Below, piece by piece: positions 25,450 through 35,547 of a stretch of 64,000 bases of DNA (position 1 is the stretch's first letter; each line of letters begins with the position of its first letter). This DNA is from an uncultured Anaerolineae bacterium (GTDB taxonomy: Bacteria > Chloroflexota > Anaerolineae > Anaerolineales > Villigracilaceae). The notes under the pieces were generated by a model that saw only the letters and a list, made by a program, of their open reading frames with translations, did no database searches and was not told the origin of the DNA. A program made the position numbers and the translations under genes. The stretch is from positions 1 to 64,000 of the forward strand of contig CAIJPN010000172.1 of assembly GCA_903822545.1 (NCBI GenBank), given 5' to 3'.

Positions 25450-27384
25450 CTATTTCACCAATTCCAGCGCAAGCTGGATGATTTTCTGGTGCGAAGGCAG
25501 GATCGCTTCTTCGAGGGTTTTGGAGTTGGCGATGGGCAGGTCGAGGGCGGCGGCGCGGCGCAGGTGGATGTGGCCCAGTTCTTCGCTGGCGCGGGCGGCA
25601 ACTTCGGCGGCCCAGCCGAGGGTGATGGTGCCTTCTTCGATGGTGAGGAGTTTGCGAGTGTGGCGAAGAGAGTCAAAGAGCGGGGAAAGATTGAAGGGGC
25701 TGAGCTGGCTGAAAAGCGCAATATCGGCGAAAATCTCGTGTTCGTAGAGTAGTTCGCGGGCGGCGGCGCGCGCCAGCTCGAAGTTGTAGCCGTAGGTGGC
25801 GATGGTGATCTGCGGCGGGAGGCCATCGGCATTGCGGAGGATGTGCCAGGGGAATGGTTCGCCGCCGCTTTCCACTTTCCAGTCCGTTAAATCGGATTTT
25901 TCCAGCAGCGGACGGGTATACAGGATTTTATGCTCCACAAACAGCACGGGATCATCATCGGCGATGGCGGCCAGCAGCAGGTCGGTGGGATTGCCGAGGC
26001 TGTTGGGGGCCACCATTTTCAGGCCGGGGACGCCCAGGAAGTGTTTTTCTAGCGATTGGGAGTGGGTGGGGCCGTATCCGCGCCGCCCACCCATCGGAAG
26101 ACGCAAAACTATCGGTACGCGCACGTTGTCGTTATACATCCAGCGGAATTTGGCGGCGTGGTTGATAAGCTGGTCGGCGGTCAGGGTGACGAAGTCGCCG
26201 AACATGACTTCGGCGACGGGGCGCAGCCCGCGCAGGGCCAGCCCGTTGCAGATTCCCATGATGGCGGCCTCAGAGATGGGTGTGGTCAGGACACGTTCTG
26301 GGAAGCGCGAGGATAGCCCGCGTGTGACTTTGAACGCGCCGCCATACGGGTCGAGGATGTCTTCGCCGAGGAGGTAGACGCGCTGATCGGTTTCGAGGGC
26401 GGTGAGGAGGGCGGAGTTGATGGATTCTAAGACGGTTTTTCGGTTTTCCGGTTGAGCGGTGGGATGGTTGGATGTTTGAACTGGAGAACTGGAAAACTGG
26501 AAAACCGGGAAACTATCCCCCGCCGCGCGGGTGAAGGCGTCTTCGATGAGGGCAGAAACTTCGGCTTCGGCGGCGGTCCGTTGGGCGGAATCCAGCCGGG
26601 GGGCGTGGATTTGCAGCGGGTCGCGTTCGGCGCGGATTTTTGCAACCAGTTCGCGGGGGCGGGTATCGTCGCCTTTGCTGTGGGCGGAGAAGCGGTGCGT
26701 GTGCAGGATCAAGGCGGCAGGGCGGGAATTTCCGCGCACCTGCTCAAGGGCCGATCCTGCCTGGGAGCGGATTTCCAGCACGTCGCTTGAGTCCACTTCC
26801 CAATTTTGTATCCCAAAAGCGTCAAAGCGGGCCGCGATCGAGCCAGAAACGCCGATTTCGACCGGGGTGGTCTGGGCGTAGCGGTTGTTTTCGACGATGT
26901 AGAGCACTGGGATTTGCCACAGGGCGGCGATGTTGAGGCTTTCGTAGAGCGCGCCTTCGCCCAGGGTGCCATCCCCGAGGAATACCAGGGCGATTTTGCC
27001 GGTTTTTTGCAGCTTTTCCGCCAGCGCCATGCCGGTGGCAACCGGCGCGATGCCGCCCTGGATGCCGTTGGAGTAGAAGTTGCGCCACTGGATGTGCTGG
27101 CTGCCGCCGCGCCCACCCACCAGGCCGGTGGCTTTGCCCATCAATTCGGCGGCCAGGCGGTAAGGTTCCCCACCATAAGCGATGAAGTGCCCGTGGCAGC
27201 GGTGGTTGCTGAAAACCACATCGCCGGGGTCGGTGAGCGAGAAGATGGCGGCGGCGTTGGCTTCCTGGCCGATGTAGGCATGGGTGGTGCCGAAGAGCCT
27301 GCCGGTGGAAAACTCATCCAGCGCGCGCTCTTCAAAGCGCCGGATGGTGAGCATGGTTTTGTAAAGGGCATAATTATCAGGCAT
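25450..27384 (-). CDS. 2-oxoacid dehydrogenase E1, alpha-beta fusion (ThDP-dependent)
   Basis: Predicted 644 residues. The alpha half (1-285) has HRCHGHFIAYG, and the ThDP/Mg motif GDGTLGEGALYESLN ending in ENN (Asp138, Asn166-167). The beta half (about 316-644) has YLLGEDILDPYGGAFKVT with the ThDP-activating Glu341 and ends in a normal transketolase C-terminal domain. The halves are joined by a low-complexity linker (about 290-315). It should decarboxylate a 2-oxo acid and acylate a lipoyl domain. No standard E2 or E3 gene is in the window; the lipoyl/NeuD fusion at 23400-24527 is the obvious partner. Substrate (pyruvate, branched or other) is not clear. Confidence 0.85.
   Translation of the reverse strand: MPDNYALYKTMLTIRRFEERALDEFSTGRLFGTTHAYIGQEANAAAIFSLTDPGDVVFSNHRCHGHFIAYGGEPYRLAAELMGKATGLVGGRGGSQHIQWRNFYSNGIQGGIAPVATGMALAEKLQKTGKIALVFLGDGTLGEGALYESLNIAALWQIPVLYIVENNRYAQTTPVEIGVSGSIAARFDAFGIQNWEVDSSDVLEIRSQAGSALEQVRGNSRPAALILHTHRFSAHSKGDDTRPRELVAKIRAERDPLQIHAPRLDSAQRTAAEAEVSALIEDAFTRAAGDSFPVFQFSSSPVQTSNHPTAQPENRKTVLESINSALLTALETDQRVYLLGEDILDPYGGAFKVTRGLSSRFPERVLTTPISEAAIMGICNGLALRGLRPVAEVMFGDFVTLTADQLINHAAKFRWMYNDNVRVPIVLRLPMGGRRGYGPTHSQSLEKHFLGVPGLKMVAPNSLGNPTDLLLAAIADDDPVLFVEHKILYTRPLLEKSDLTDWKVESGGEPFPWHILRNADGLPPQITIATYGYNFELARAAARELLYEHEIFADIALFSQLSPFNLSPLFDSLRHTRKLLTIEEGTITLGWAAEVAARASEELGHIHLRRAAALDLPIANSKTLEEAILPSHQKIIQLALELVK
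26436..26515. repeat. Low-complexity repeat inside the E1 fusion linker
   Basis: Plus strand shows near-tandem CTGGAGAA / CTGGAAAA / CTGGAAAA units (26481-26513) and an inverted CGGTTTTCCGG word near 26451. This is intergenic-type repeat DNA translated as the alpha-beta linker. Confidence 0.5.
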
Positions 27385-27391
27385 GGAGGGG

Positions 27392-27418
27392 ATTATAGCA
27401 GATTCGGCATGGTATAAT
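27392..27418. promoter_or_regulatory. Divergent promoters of E1 and LysM genes, probably leaderless
   Basis: On the minus strand TGCTATAAT ends 7 bases before the E1 ATG at 27384. On the plus strand TATAAT (27413-27418) ends 10 bases before ATG 27429. Initiation at the usual distance would fall on or next to both start codons. Confidence 0.55.
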
Positions 27419-27428
27419 TTTCTCCCGT

Positions 27429-28592
27429 ATGAGTCCAGAAACCACCCCTACCACATCAAAAATTTGCCCAACCTGCGGAACGCGACTGGCCGAAAACGCC
27501 ACGCGCTGCCTGGTCTGCGGCACAGAATTAGCCCAGGCGGCAGAAGCCAAAAAGCCCGCTGCCATCCAGGCCGGACGCCTGCCCGAAATCACCCTGAGCC
27601 TGCCCGCGGCGCTTGGCCTGCTGGCACTCTTCCTGGTTGTCGGCGCAGCGCTGGTCTTTGTGGTGATGCGCTTTACAGGCCTGGGGGCAGCAGCCACCGC
27701 CAATGGGAGCGTGCCTACCGCCACCATCACGCTGACGCCCACCGTCACAGCCACGCCCACCGAGATGGCAACCAATACCCCAATTCCAACCGATACACCG
27801 ATGCCGCCACAGGAATACACGGTCGCGGCAGGCGATAACTGTATCACCATCGCAGTGGCGTTCAAAGTATCGGTGCAAAGCATCATCGTGTTGAACAACC
27901 TGCCAGTGGCCTGCAATACCCTGTTTGTGGGCCAAAAGCTGAAGGTTCCCTTCCCCACGCCCACCCCGCTGCCAATCGCCACTGCCACACTGGATTCTGC
28001 CCAGGCCACCCTGCAAGCCTGTGACCGGGTGGGTTACACCGTCCAGGCCAACGACACACTCTCGAGCATCGCCGCCAACTATGCCGTGCCGCAGGAGGCC
28101 ATCCGGGCCTATAACCAACTGCCCACAGACACGGTTTATTTGGGGATGAATTTGATCATCCCACTCTGCCAGCGGGCCGCCACACCCGGGCCATCACCGA
28201 CCCCCACCATCCCGCCGCCATACACCGCCCCGAATCTGTTGCTGCCGCCCGATGGGACTTCCTTCACCCTGGCAAACGACACCATCACCCTGCAATGGGC
28301 CTCCATCGGTACCCTGCGCGAAAACGAAGCCTACCAGGTCATCATCGAAGATGTGACCGATGGTCAGGGCCGCCGTATCGTGGATTATGTGACCGATACC
28401 AAGTACATCGTCCCGGCCTCCTTCCGGCCCAAAGACAATATCCCGCACATCTTCCGCTGGTGGGTAACCACTGCCCGGCAGGCCGGCGCAGACGACCAGG
28501 GACAGCCCATCTGGACGAATGCAGGCGCCAACTCTCTACAAAGAGTCTTCTCCTGGCAGGGGATTGCCCCAGCGGTGACACCAACACCATAA
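27429..28592 (+). CDS. Zinc-ribbon / transmembrane / double LysM protein
   Basis: Predicted 387 residues. A cytoplasmic zinc ribbon (CPTC...CLVC, residues 14-35), one membrane helix (about 55-80), a Pro/Thr linker, LysM 1 ([16 protein letters not shown]...) and LysM 2 ([16 protein letters not shown]...), a second linker and a C-terminal beta-sandwich with W...T strands. The LysM domains should bind peptidoglycan. It would link the inside of the cell to the wall. It diverges from the E1 gene with a 44-base shared gap and ends at a strong terminator. Confidence 0.78.
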   Translation: MSPETTPTTSKICPTCGTRLAENATRCLVCGTELAQAAEAKKPAAIQAGRLPEITLSLPAALGLLALFLVVGAALVFVVMRFTGLGAAATANGSVPTATITLTPTVTATPTEMATNTPIPTDTPMPPQEYTVAAGDNCITIAVAFKVSVQSIIVLNNLPVACNTLFVGQKLKVPFPTPTPLPIATATLDSAQATLQACDRVGYTVQANDTLSSIAANYAVPQEAIRAYNQLPTDTVYLGMNLIIPLCQRAATPGPSPTPTIPPPYTAPNLLLPPDGTSFTLANDTITLQWASIGTLRENEAYQVIIEDVTDGQGRRIVDYVTDTKYIVPASFRPKDNIPHIFRWWVTTARQAGADDQGQPIWTNAGANSLQRVFSWQGIAPAVTPTP

Positions 28593-28600
28593 AATTATCA

Positions 28601-28637
28601 AAAAACCCTCCTGCGCAGCCAAGCGGGAGGGTTTTTT
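28601..28637 (+). terminator. Rho-independent terminator
   Basis: Arms AAAAACCCTCCTGC and GCGGGAGGGTTTTT form a 14-bp stem with one G-T pair and an 8-base loop, with T6 at the end. Confidence 0.9.
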
Positions 28638-28650
28638 GTCGGGAGACATC

Positions 28651-29127
28651 ATGAAACCCACCATCCCCACCATCCAGGCGCGCAAACGCATCGCCCTGGT
28701 GGCCCACGATAACAAGAAAAACGACCTGCTGGAATGGGCCAGGTACAACCGCGAAACACTTTCGCGCCATCACCTGTTTGGCACCGGCACCACCGGCCGC
28801 CTGCTGGAAAAAGAACTGGACCTGCCCCTGACCCGTTTCAAAAGCGGCCCGATCGGCGGCGACCAGCAAATCGGCGCAAAAATTGCCGAAGGCGAGATTG
28901 ACTTCCTGATCTTTTTTTGGGACCCTCTCGAACCGCAGCCCCACGACCCCGATATCAAGGCGCTGCTGCGGCTGGCCGTACTATACAACATCCCAACGGC
29001 ATCCAACCGCGCCACTGCCGACTTTATCATCTCATCCCCGCTGATGGCGCGCGAATACGAGCACAAAACCCCCGACCTGGAACGGTACAACGCCGGGCGG
29101 CAGAAAATGCTTGGGGAAAAATCATAA
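28651..29127 (+). CDS. mgsA: Methylglyoxal synthase
   Basis: Predicted 158 residues from ATG 28651. Visible are [10 protein letters not shown] with the conserved His-Asp-Asn, the phosphate loop [24 protein letters not shown] with the catalytic Asp, and [22 protein letters not shown]. It converts dihydroxyacetone phosphate to methylglyoxal, a bypass used when sugar phosphate accumulates. Length matches the family. It is followed after 100 bases by oligopeptidase B on the same strand but shows no functional link to it. Confidence 0.95.
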   Translation: MKPTIPTIQARKRIALVAHDNKKNDLLEWARYNRETLSRHHLFGTGTTGRLLEKELDLPLTRFKSGPIGGDQQIGAKIAEGEIDFLIFFWDPLEPQPHDPDIKALLRLAVLYNIPTASNRATADFIISSPLMAREYEHKTPDLERYNAGRQKMLGEKS

Positions 29128-29227
29128 CCCGGCTAAAACCTGTCTGCACACCATCCGCGAAGTTAGAAAACTAACCGGCCTGCCTCGCGGGCTGGATAGC
29201 ATAATGAAATTCTAAAAGGAAAATGCC

Positions 29228-31279
29228 ATGCCATCCTTCCCGCTTGCCCCCAAACACCCCAAAGAGATCACCCAGCACGGCCAGACGCGCATCGACAACT
29301 ACTTCTGGATGCGCTACCGCGAAGACCCCGAAGTGCTGACCTACCTGCACGCCGAAAGCGACTATCTCGACGAGATCATGCAGCACACCCAGCCGCTGCA
29401 AGAAACGCTCTTCGTCGAGATGAAAGCCCGCATCAAAGAAGACGATGCCTCTGCCCCGGAGAAAAACGGCGACTATGACTACTACACCCGCAACGAAGCC
29501 GGCAAACAATACCCGCTCTACTGCCGCAAAAACGTCCCGGATGGCCCCGAAGAACTCCTGCTCGACCAGAATGCCCTGGCCGAAGGCAAAACCTTCTGCC
29601 GCATCGGCTCCTTCTCGGTCAGCCCAGATGCCAGCAAACTGGCCTACTCCATCGACCCCGACGGCTCGGAAAAATGCGAAATCTTCGTCAAAAACCTATC
29701 CACCGGCCAGCTCCTGGCCGAAAAAATCACCAACACCTTCGGCGATGTCTACGGGCACAGCGGCATCGAGTGGAGCAATGACAGCCAGGGATTCCTGTAC
29801 GCCAGCCTGGACGCATCCCAGCGCCCCTATCGCATCCATCACCACCTGCTCGGCAGCGACCCGGCCTCCGACCGCCTGCTATACGAAGAACGCGACGAAA
29901 CTTTCAGCCTGTGGCTGGCAAAATCGCGCAGCAGCGCCTATTTCATGGTCTGGGCGCGCTCCTTCACCAGCGACGAATGGCACATCCTATCCGCCGACCA
30001 GCCCCAGGGCGACTTCCAGGTATTCGACACGCGCCGTCCCAACATCGAATACAACATCGAACACCACAGCGATATTTTCTTCATCTCCACCAACGAAAAC
30101 GCCCAAAACTTCAAGCTGATGAAAACTCCCGCCAGCACCACCAGCCACGAAAATTGGGTGGAAGTCATTCCCCATCGCCAGGATGTGACCATCGAGGGGC
30201 TGGATGCTTTTTCCAGCCATCTAGTTATCGCCGAACGCCAGGGCGGATTCCGCCAACTAAGAATCTCCGCCCCAGATGCGGTTAGCAACATTCGCTACAT
30301 TTCCTTCCCCGAACCAGTCTACAGCTTCTACGCCCACAAAAACCCCGAATTTGACAGCGACACCTACCGCATCACTTACTCATCCCTCGTCACCCCCAAC
30401 TCCGTAATCGACTACCACATCCCCACCGGCCAGTGGCAAGTCAAGAAACAGGACGAAATCCCCAGCGGCTACGACCCCAGCCAGTTCACATCCGAGCGGG
30501 TGTACGCCACTGCCCCGGATGGAGTACAAGTCCCCATGTCCATCGTTTACAAAAAAGGATTGGCGCTCAACGGGGAAAACCCAACCCTGCTCTATGGCTA
30601 CGGTTCCTACGGGGCCAGCATCGACCCGACTTTCAACGCCAATCGCCTGAGCCTGATGGAGCGCGGATTCGTCTACGTTATCGGCCACATTCGCGGCGGC
30701 TCTGAGATGGGCCGCAACTGGTACGATAACGGCAAAATGCTCCACAAGCGCAACACCTTCACCGATTTCATCGCCTGCGCCGAAACCCTGATCGAAAAAG
30801 GCTACACGTCCAGCGCCAAACTCGCCATCATGGGCCGCTCGGCTGGCGGGCTGCTGGTCGGCGCCTGCCTGGCGATGCGCCCCGACCTGTTCCAGGCGGT
30901 TGTGGCGAGCGTCCCGTTTGTGGATGTCATCAACACCATGAGCGACCCGACCATCCCTCTCACCACCATGGAATATGACCAGTGGGGAAACCCCGAAAAC
31001 AAAGAATATTTCGACTATATGTATAGCTACTCGCCCTACGACAACATCCGCCCTGCCGCTTATCCCCACATCCTCATCACCACCGGGCTGAATGATCCGC
31101 GCGTGGCTTACTGGGAACCGGCCAAATTCACCGCCAAACTGCGCGAACTCAAAACCAACGACAACCTGGTGTTACTCAAAACCAATTATGATGCCGGTCA
31201 CGCAGGCGCATCCGGACGATACGACTACCTGAAAGAAGTAGCCTTTGAGTATGCCTTCCTGATAGACCGCCTGGCGTAA
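29228..31279 (+). CDS. ptrB: Oligopeptidase B (S9A prolyl oligopeptidase family)
   Basis: Predicted 683 residues, the family length. An N-terminal seven-bladed propeller is followed by an alpha/beta hydrolase domain with the catalytic Ser in GRSAGGLL, Asp in NDPRVAYWEP and His in DAGHAGASGRYD. The GHIRGGSEMGRNWYDNGK segment is typical of oligopeptidase B. It cleaves short peptides after basic residues in the cytoplasm. No signal peptide is present. The ribosome site AAAGGAAA precedes ATG 29228. Confidence 0.92.
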   Translation: MPSFPLAPKHPKEITQHGQTRIDNYFWMRYREDPEVLTYLHAESDYLDEIMQHTQPLQETLFVEMKARIKEDDASAPEKNGDYDYYTRNEAGKQYPLYCRKNVPDGPEELLLDQNALAEGKTFCRIGSFSVSPDASKLAYSIDPDGSEKCEIFVKNLSTGQLLAEKITNTFGDVYGHSGIEWSNDSQGFLYASLDASQRPYRIHHHLLGSDPASDRLLYEERDETFSLWLAKSRSSAYFMVWARSFTSDEWHILSADQPQGDFQVFDTRRPNIEYNIEHHSDIFFISTNENAQNFKLMKTPASTTSHENWVEVIPHRQDVTIEGLDAFSSHLVIAERQGGFRQLRISAPDAVSNIRYISFPEPVYSFYAHKNPEFDSDTYRITYSSLVTPNSVIDYHIPTGQWQVKKQDEIPSGYDPSQFTSERVYATAPDGVQVPMSIVYKKGLALNGENPTLLYGYGSYGASIDPTFNANRLSLMERGFVYVIGHIRGGSEMGRNWYDNGKMLHKRNTFTDFIACAETLIEKGYTSSAKLAIMGRSAGGLLVGACLAMRPDLFQAVVASVPFVDVINTMSDPTIPLTTMEYDQWGNPENKEYFDYMYSYSPYDNIRPAAYPHILITTGLNDPRVAYWEPAKFTAKLRELKTNDNLVLLKTNYDAGHAGASGRYDYLKEVAFEYAFLIDRLA

Positions 31280-31423
31280 CAAGCGCTCATCGAAAAGCAT
31301 TTTATGATGCGTTTTTGTCGGTTTTTGAGATTTTTAATGCTTTTTCAGCATCAATAAAAGGCAGCTTTTGCTGATTTGCGCGATACCCAACAAGATTGAA
31401 AACCATCGGATTTTTATCCATGC

Positions 31424-31429
31424 TATACT
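31424..31429 (+). promoter_or_regulatory. Extended -10 element before the response regulator
   Basis: TGCTATACT (31421-31429) is a TGn-extended -10 sequence 26 bases before the ATG. No -35 element is at the proper distance. Confidence 0.4.
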
Positions 31430-31454
31430 ACACGCCCGTTGGAGACACCCATAC

Positions 31455-31898
31455 ATGATCAATGCCCCTCTTGAAATATTACTTGTCGAGGACAATCCAG
31501 ACGACCTGGAATTGACCATGCACGCTTTTAAGAAGCACAAGCTTGGCAACCAGGTGCGCGTTGCCCGTGATGGACAGGAAGCTCTCGACTTCATCTTCGG
31601 TGAAGGCGCTTATGCTGGCCGCAACGTGCTCGACCACCCCAAAGTTGTGCTGCTTGATTTGAAACTGCCCAAGGTCAATGGCATGGAAGTGCTGCGCAAG
31701 ATCCGCGGCGATGAACGCACCCGCACCATCCCCGTTGTTGTGCTGACATCGTCCAAAGAAGACCGCGACATCATCGACAGCTACAAGCTGGGCGTCAACA
31801 GCTACATCGTCAAACCGGTGGATTTTGACAAATTCATCGAAGCCGCCCGCTTGCTGGGGATGTACTGGCTGCTGTATAACGAACCCCCCAGGCTTTAA
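31455..31898 (+). CDS. Single-domain response regulator (Rcp1-like)
   Basis: Predicted 147 residues from ATG 31455, consisting only of a receiver domain: acidic pair Glu12-Asp13, phospho-acceptor Asp68 in [13 protein letters not shown], Thr in VVVLTSS and Lys in SYIVKPV. The insertion after alpha2 and the [12 protein letters not shown] end resemble Rcp1, the partner of phytochrome-like kinases. It has no output domain, so it acts by protein contact. It is not next to any kinase gene. The three SHDLRAPLR kinases of this window are plausible partners, by inference only. Confidence 0.9.
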   Translation: MINAPLEILLVEDNPDDLELTMHAFKKHKLGNQVRVARDGQEALDFIFGEGAYAGRNVLDHPKVVLLDLKLPKVNGMEVLRKIRGDERTRTIPVVVLTSSKEDRDIIDSYKLGVNSYIVKPVDFDKFIEAARLLGMYWLLYNEPPRL

Positions 31899-31985
31899 TC
31901 ATCCCCTGAACCCGGGAAAATGCATCGCGCCAGAGTTAAGGGGAAAGTTACCAACAAAAAAACACCCCTTTAAACGGAGTTTTCC

Positions 31986-32034
31986 AGAATCAAAAATCCC
32001 CGTCGCTTTGAAAGCGACGGGGATTTTTGATTCT
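31986..32034. terminator. Bidirectional terminator between convergent genes
   Basis: Two perfect 23-base arms (31986-32008 and 32012-32034) meet around TGA. Each ends in an A/T-rich run (AAAAATCC / GGATTTTT), so it works for both the response regulator and the citrate synthase gene. Confidence 0.93.
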
Positions 32035-32046
32035 GTGCCTGATAAA

Positions 32047-33369
32047 TTACCCGGCTGAGGCCGCGTTAGCCTTCGCCACAATATCTTCGAGCATCTTGGT
32101 GGTCAGCGACTTCGGGCGTTCGATCGGCTGTCCGAGAGCGCGCGCCCAAACGTAGTTGGGGGTCACGCCCAGGGCGCGGCCAACACCAAACAGCACGGTG
32201 TAGAAGTCGAATTCGCGCACGCCGTAATAGTACTGGAGCGTGCCAGAGATGGCATCGACGTTCGGGGCAGGATTCTTGGCCTTGCCCTGTTCCTTGAGCA
32301 CCGCTGGAACCACATCGAAAACCAGGTCGGCCAGGCGAACGAGTTCATCTTCGGGGAAACGTTCTTTGGCAAATTTCATCTGCGCAGTGAAGCGCGGATC
32401 GGGCACGCGCAAAACAGCATGTCCGTAACCAGGGATGACTTTGCCGCCATTGAGCGTATCCCAGGCGAACTTGTATAGTTCGTCGCGCGAGGGTACGCCG
32501 CCCATCTTCTTGTGAACATCCAACAGCCAGCCCAGGCATTCCTGGTTGGCCAGGCCGTGCAGTGGGCCAGCCAAGCCACTCAGGCCAGCCGAAAAGGCAT
32601 AATACACATCAGCCAGCGATGAGCCGACCAGGTGGGTGGCGTGGGCACTGACGTTGCCAGATTCATGGTCAGAGTGCAGGATAAAATACAGGCGGGAAAG
32701 ATCCGCGTAACCTTTCTGATCCTTCACACCCAGCATCTGGGCAAAATTCGCACCGAAATCCAGTTTTGGATCGATTTTAACTTCGCGTCCATCGCGATAT
32801 TTCAGGCTGTAGATAAAAGCCGCCAAAACGGGCAGTTTGGCCGTCAGGTTGAGAGCATCTTCCAGCGCGGGTTCCCAGTAGGCATCTTTTTTCATGCCTT
32901 CGTGGTACTTGCGGGCAAATTGGGACTGGGTCTGCAAAGCCTGGACGCCCAGGGTGAGCAGCGTCATTGGATGGGTGTCTTTGGGCATGGCGCGCAGCAT
33001 GTCAAAGACATGCGAGGGCACATTGCTGCGGGTGATCCATTCAGCTTCAACGGCTTCGGCCTGCTCGGCAGTGGGAACTTCGCCAACCATCAACAGGTAG
33101 TACAGACCGCCAACGTAGGGCATGTCAGCACCTGCGGGTTTGGGCAGAGCTTCCAAAACTTCCGGGATGGACATGCCGCGGAAACGGATGCCCTCAGCCG
33201 GGTCGACAAAAGAAATGTCAGTGACGAGCGATTTGATGTCGCGCATCCCGCCGACAATCTGGCCGATGGTAACTTTATCCACCACGACTTCGGCATGTTC
33301 TTTGTTAAGAGCCTTGTAGCGTTCACGCCAGGCGGGCAATTGGGCAGAAATTTGTTCGTGCAGGATCAT
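32047..33369 (-). CDS. gltA: Citrate synthase
   Basis: Predicted 440 residues from ATG 33369; the in-frame extension to 33423 runs through a palindromic repeat and is rejected. Active-site regions are visible: HSDHESGNVSAHATHLVG, SGLAGPLHGLANQ with the catalytic His, GYGHAVLRVPDPR, and NVDAISG with the catalytic Asp. It condenses acetyl-CoA with oxaloacetate. The malate dehydrogenase gene lies 67 bases upstream on the same strand, so oxaloacetate production and use are encoded together. Confidence 0.95.
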   Translation of the reverse strand: MILHEQISAQLPAWRERYKALNKEHAEVVVDKVTIGQIVGGMRDIKSLVTDISFVDPAEGIRFRGMSIPEVLEALPKPAGADMPYVGGLYYLLMVGEVPTAEQAEAVEAEWITRSNVPSHVFDMLRAMPKDTHPMTLLTLGVQALQTQSQFARKYHEGMKKDAYWEPALEDALNLTAKLPVLAAFIYSLKYRDGREVKIDPKLDFGANFAQMLGVKDQKGYADLSRLYFILHSDHESGNVSAHATHLVGSSLADVYYAFSAGLSGLAGPLHGLANQECLGWLLDVHKKMGGVPSRDELYKFAWDTLNGGKVIPGYGHAVLRVPDPRFTAQMKFAKERFPEDELVRLADLVFDVVPAVLKEQGKAKNPAPNVDAISGTLQYYYGVREFDFYTVLFGVGRALGVTPNYVWARALGQPIERPKSLTTKMLEDIVAKANAASAG

Positions 33370-33394
33370 CTTTAGTCTCCTTGGGTATGAAGCT

Positions 33395-33423
33395 GTGGGG
33401 GCGCAGCGATGCTGCGCCCCCAC
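33395..33423. repeat. GTRGGGGCG palindrome between mdh and gltA
   Basis: 13-base arms GTGGGGGCGCAGC and GCTGCGCCCCCAC around GAT. Related to the palindromes at 50501-50529 and 56074-56102. Confidence 0.75.
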
Positions 33424-33436
33424 AAAATGTATCAGG

Positions 33437-34447
<1,011 letters not shown>

Positions 34448-34563
34448 TCACAAAAGGCTCGCCGGATTGTAACAAAAGGAGTAATTCCTTTTTGGGAAAA
34501 ACACCAGCCGCCCTGGCGCCTGCCACCGTTAAACCAGCAGCCGCCCAGCCGGGGAATCTCCCA

Positions 34564-35547
34564 TTAAGCACCCGCTTCGGCCATTTCCTTTTGCAAGAAG
34601 TGTGTGGCCTGGATGGCTGCGGCCGCGCCCATCCCTGCCGAAGTCACCACCTGACGGAAATGATTATCAGCCACCTCGCCCGCCACAAACACACCGGGGA
34701 CATTGGTTTCCATGCGGTTGTTGGCAGTCACATAACCATCCTCGCTCATCTCAAGCTGGCCGCGGAACATCTGCGTATTGGGCACATGCCCAATGAAGAT
34801 GAATACGCCATCCGTCTCCAGCGTGGATTCTGCGCCGGTAACGGTATCCTTCAGCTTGAGAGCGGTTACTTTATCGGTTCCCACCACATTGGTCACAACC
34901 GTATTCCAAACAAAGTTAATCTTGGGGTTGTCAAAGGCGCGTTTCTGGAGCACCTTGCCCGCCCGCAGCGTATCGCGGCGGTGAACAATCGTCACCGATG
35001 TGGCGAAACGGGTCAGGAAAATGGCTTCTTCCAGCGCTGAATCCCCTCCACCGACCACCACAACCTTCTTTTCTTTAAAGAACCAGCCATCGCAGGTAGC
35101 GCAATAGGAGACGCCTTTGCCGGTCAGTTCGTATTCGCCGGGCACTTCCAGGTGAGTGGGGCGCGCGCCTGTGGCGGCGATCAATGTATCAGCCAGGATC
35201 ACGCCGCTATCGGTGGTGACTTTGAAGGGGCGGCTGGATAAATCCACAGCCTGGGCCGTGTCAAATTCCACCGTCGCGCCGAAGCGTTCGGCCTGTTTCT
35301 GCATCAATTCGCCCAACTGCGCCCCACCGACGCCTTCCGGGAAACCCGGATAATTCTCGATGGTGTGAGTCAGGGCTGCCTGGCCGCCAAGTTCCATGCC
35401 GGTCAGCACGACCGGCTCGAGTTCGGCGCGCGCGGCATACAGCGCGGCTGAAAGTCCCGCCGGGCCGGATCCCAGCACCAGCACTTTGACATGTCGTTCG
35501 CCGCCAGAATTCGACGACGGGGGTGTTAGATTACCAAGATTGAACAT
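34564..35547 (-). CDS. trxB: Thioredoxin reductase
   Basis: Predicted 327 residues from ATG 35547, which has GAGG ten bases upstream; GTG 35553 is in frame but lies in that ribosome site. FAD-binding LVLGSGPAGLSAALYAA, redox pair C149-A-T-C152 (SYCATCDGWFF), NADPH-binding VVVGGGDSALEEA and the C-terminal GVFVAGEVADNHFRQ are present. It reduces thioredoxin with NADPH. The N-terminal ten residues are an extra low-complexity stretch. No thioredoxin gene is adjacent. Confidence 0.94.
   Translation of the reverse strand: MFNLGNLTPPSSNSGGERHVKVLVLGSGPAGLSAALYAARAELEPVVLTGMELGGQAALTHTIENYPGFPEGVGGAQLGELMQKQAERFGATVEFDTAQAVDLSSRPFKVTTDSGVILADTLIAATGARPTHLEVPGEYELTGKGVSYCATCDGWFFKEKKVVVVGGGDSALEEAIFLTRFATSVTIVHRRDTLRAGKVLQKRAFDNPKINFVWNTVVTNVVGTDKVTALKLKDTVTGAESTLETDGVFIFIGHVPNTQMFRGQLEMSEDGYVTANNRMETNVPGVFVAGEVADNHFRQVVTSAGMGAAAAIQATHFLQKEMAEAGA

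Noticed and set aside
34564-35547. trxB product as the E3 partner of the lipoyl fusion
   Set aside because: It has the CATC redox pair and domain order of thioredoxin reductase, not the N-terminal disulfide and length of dihydrolipoamide dehydrogenase.
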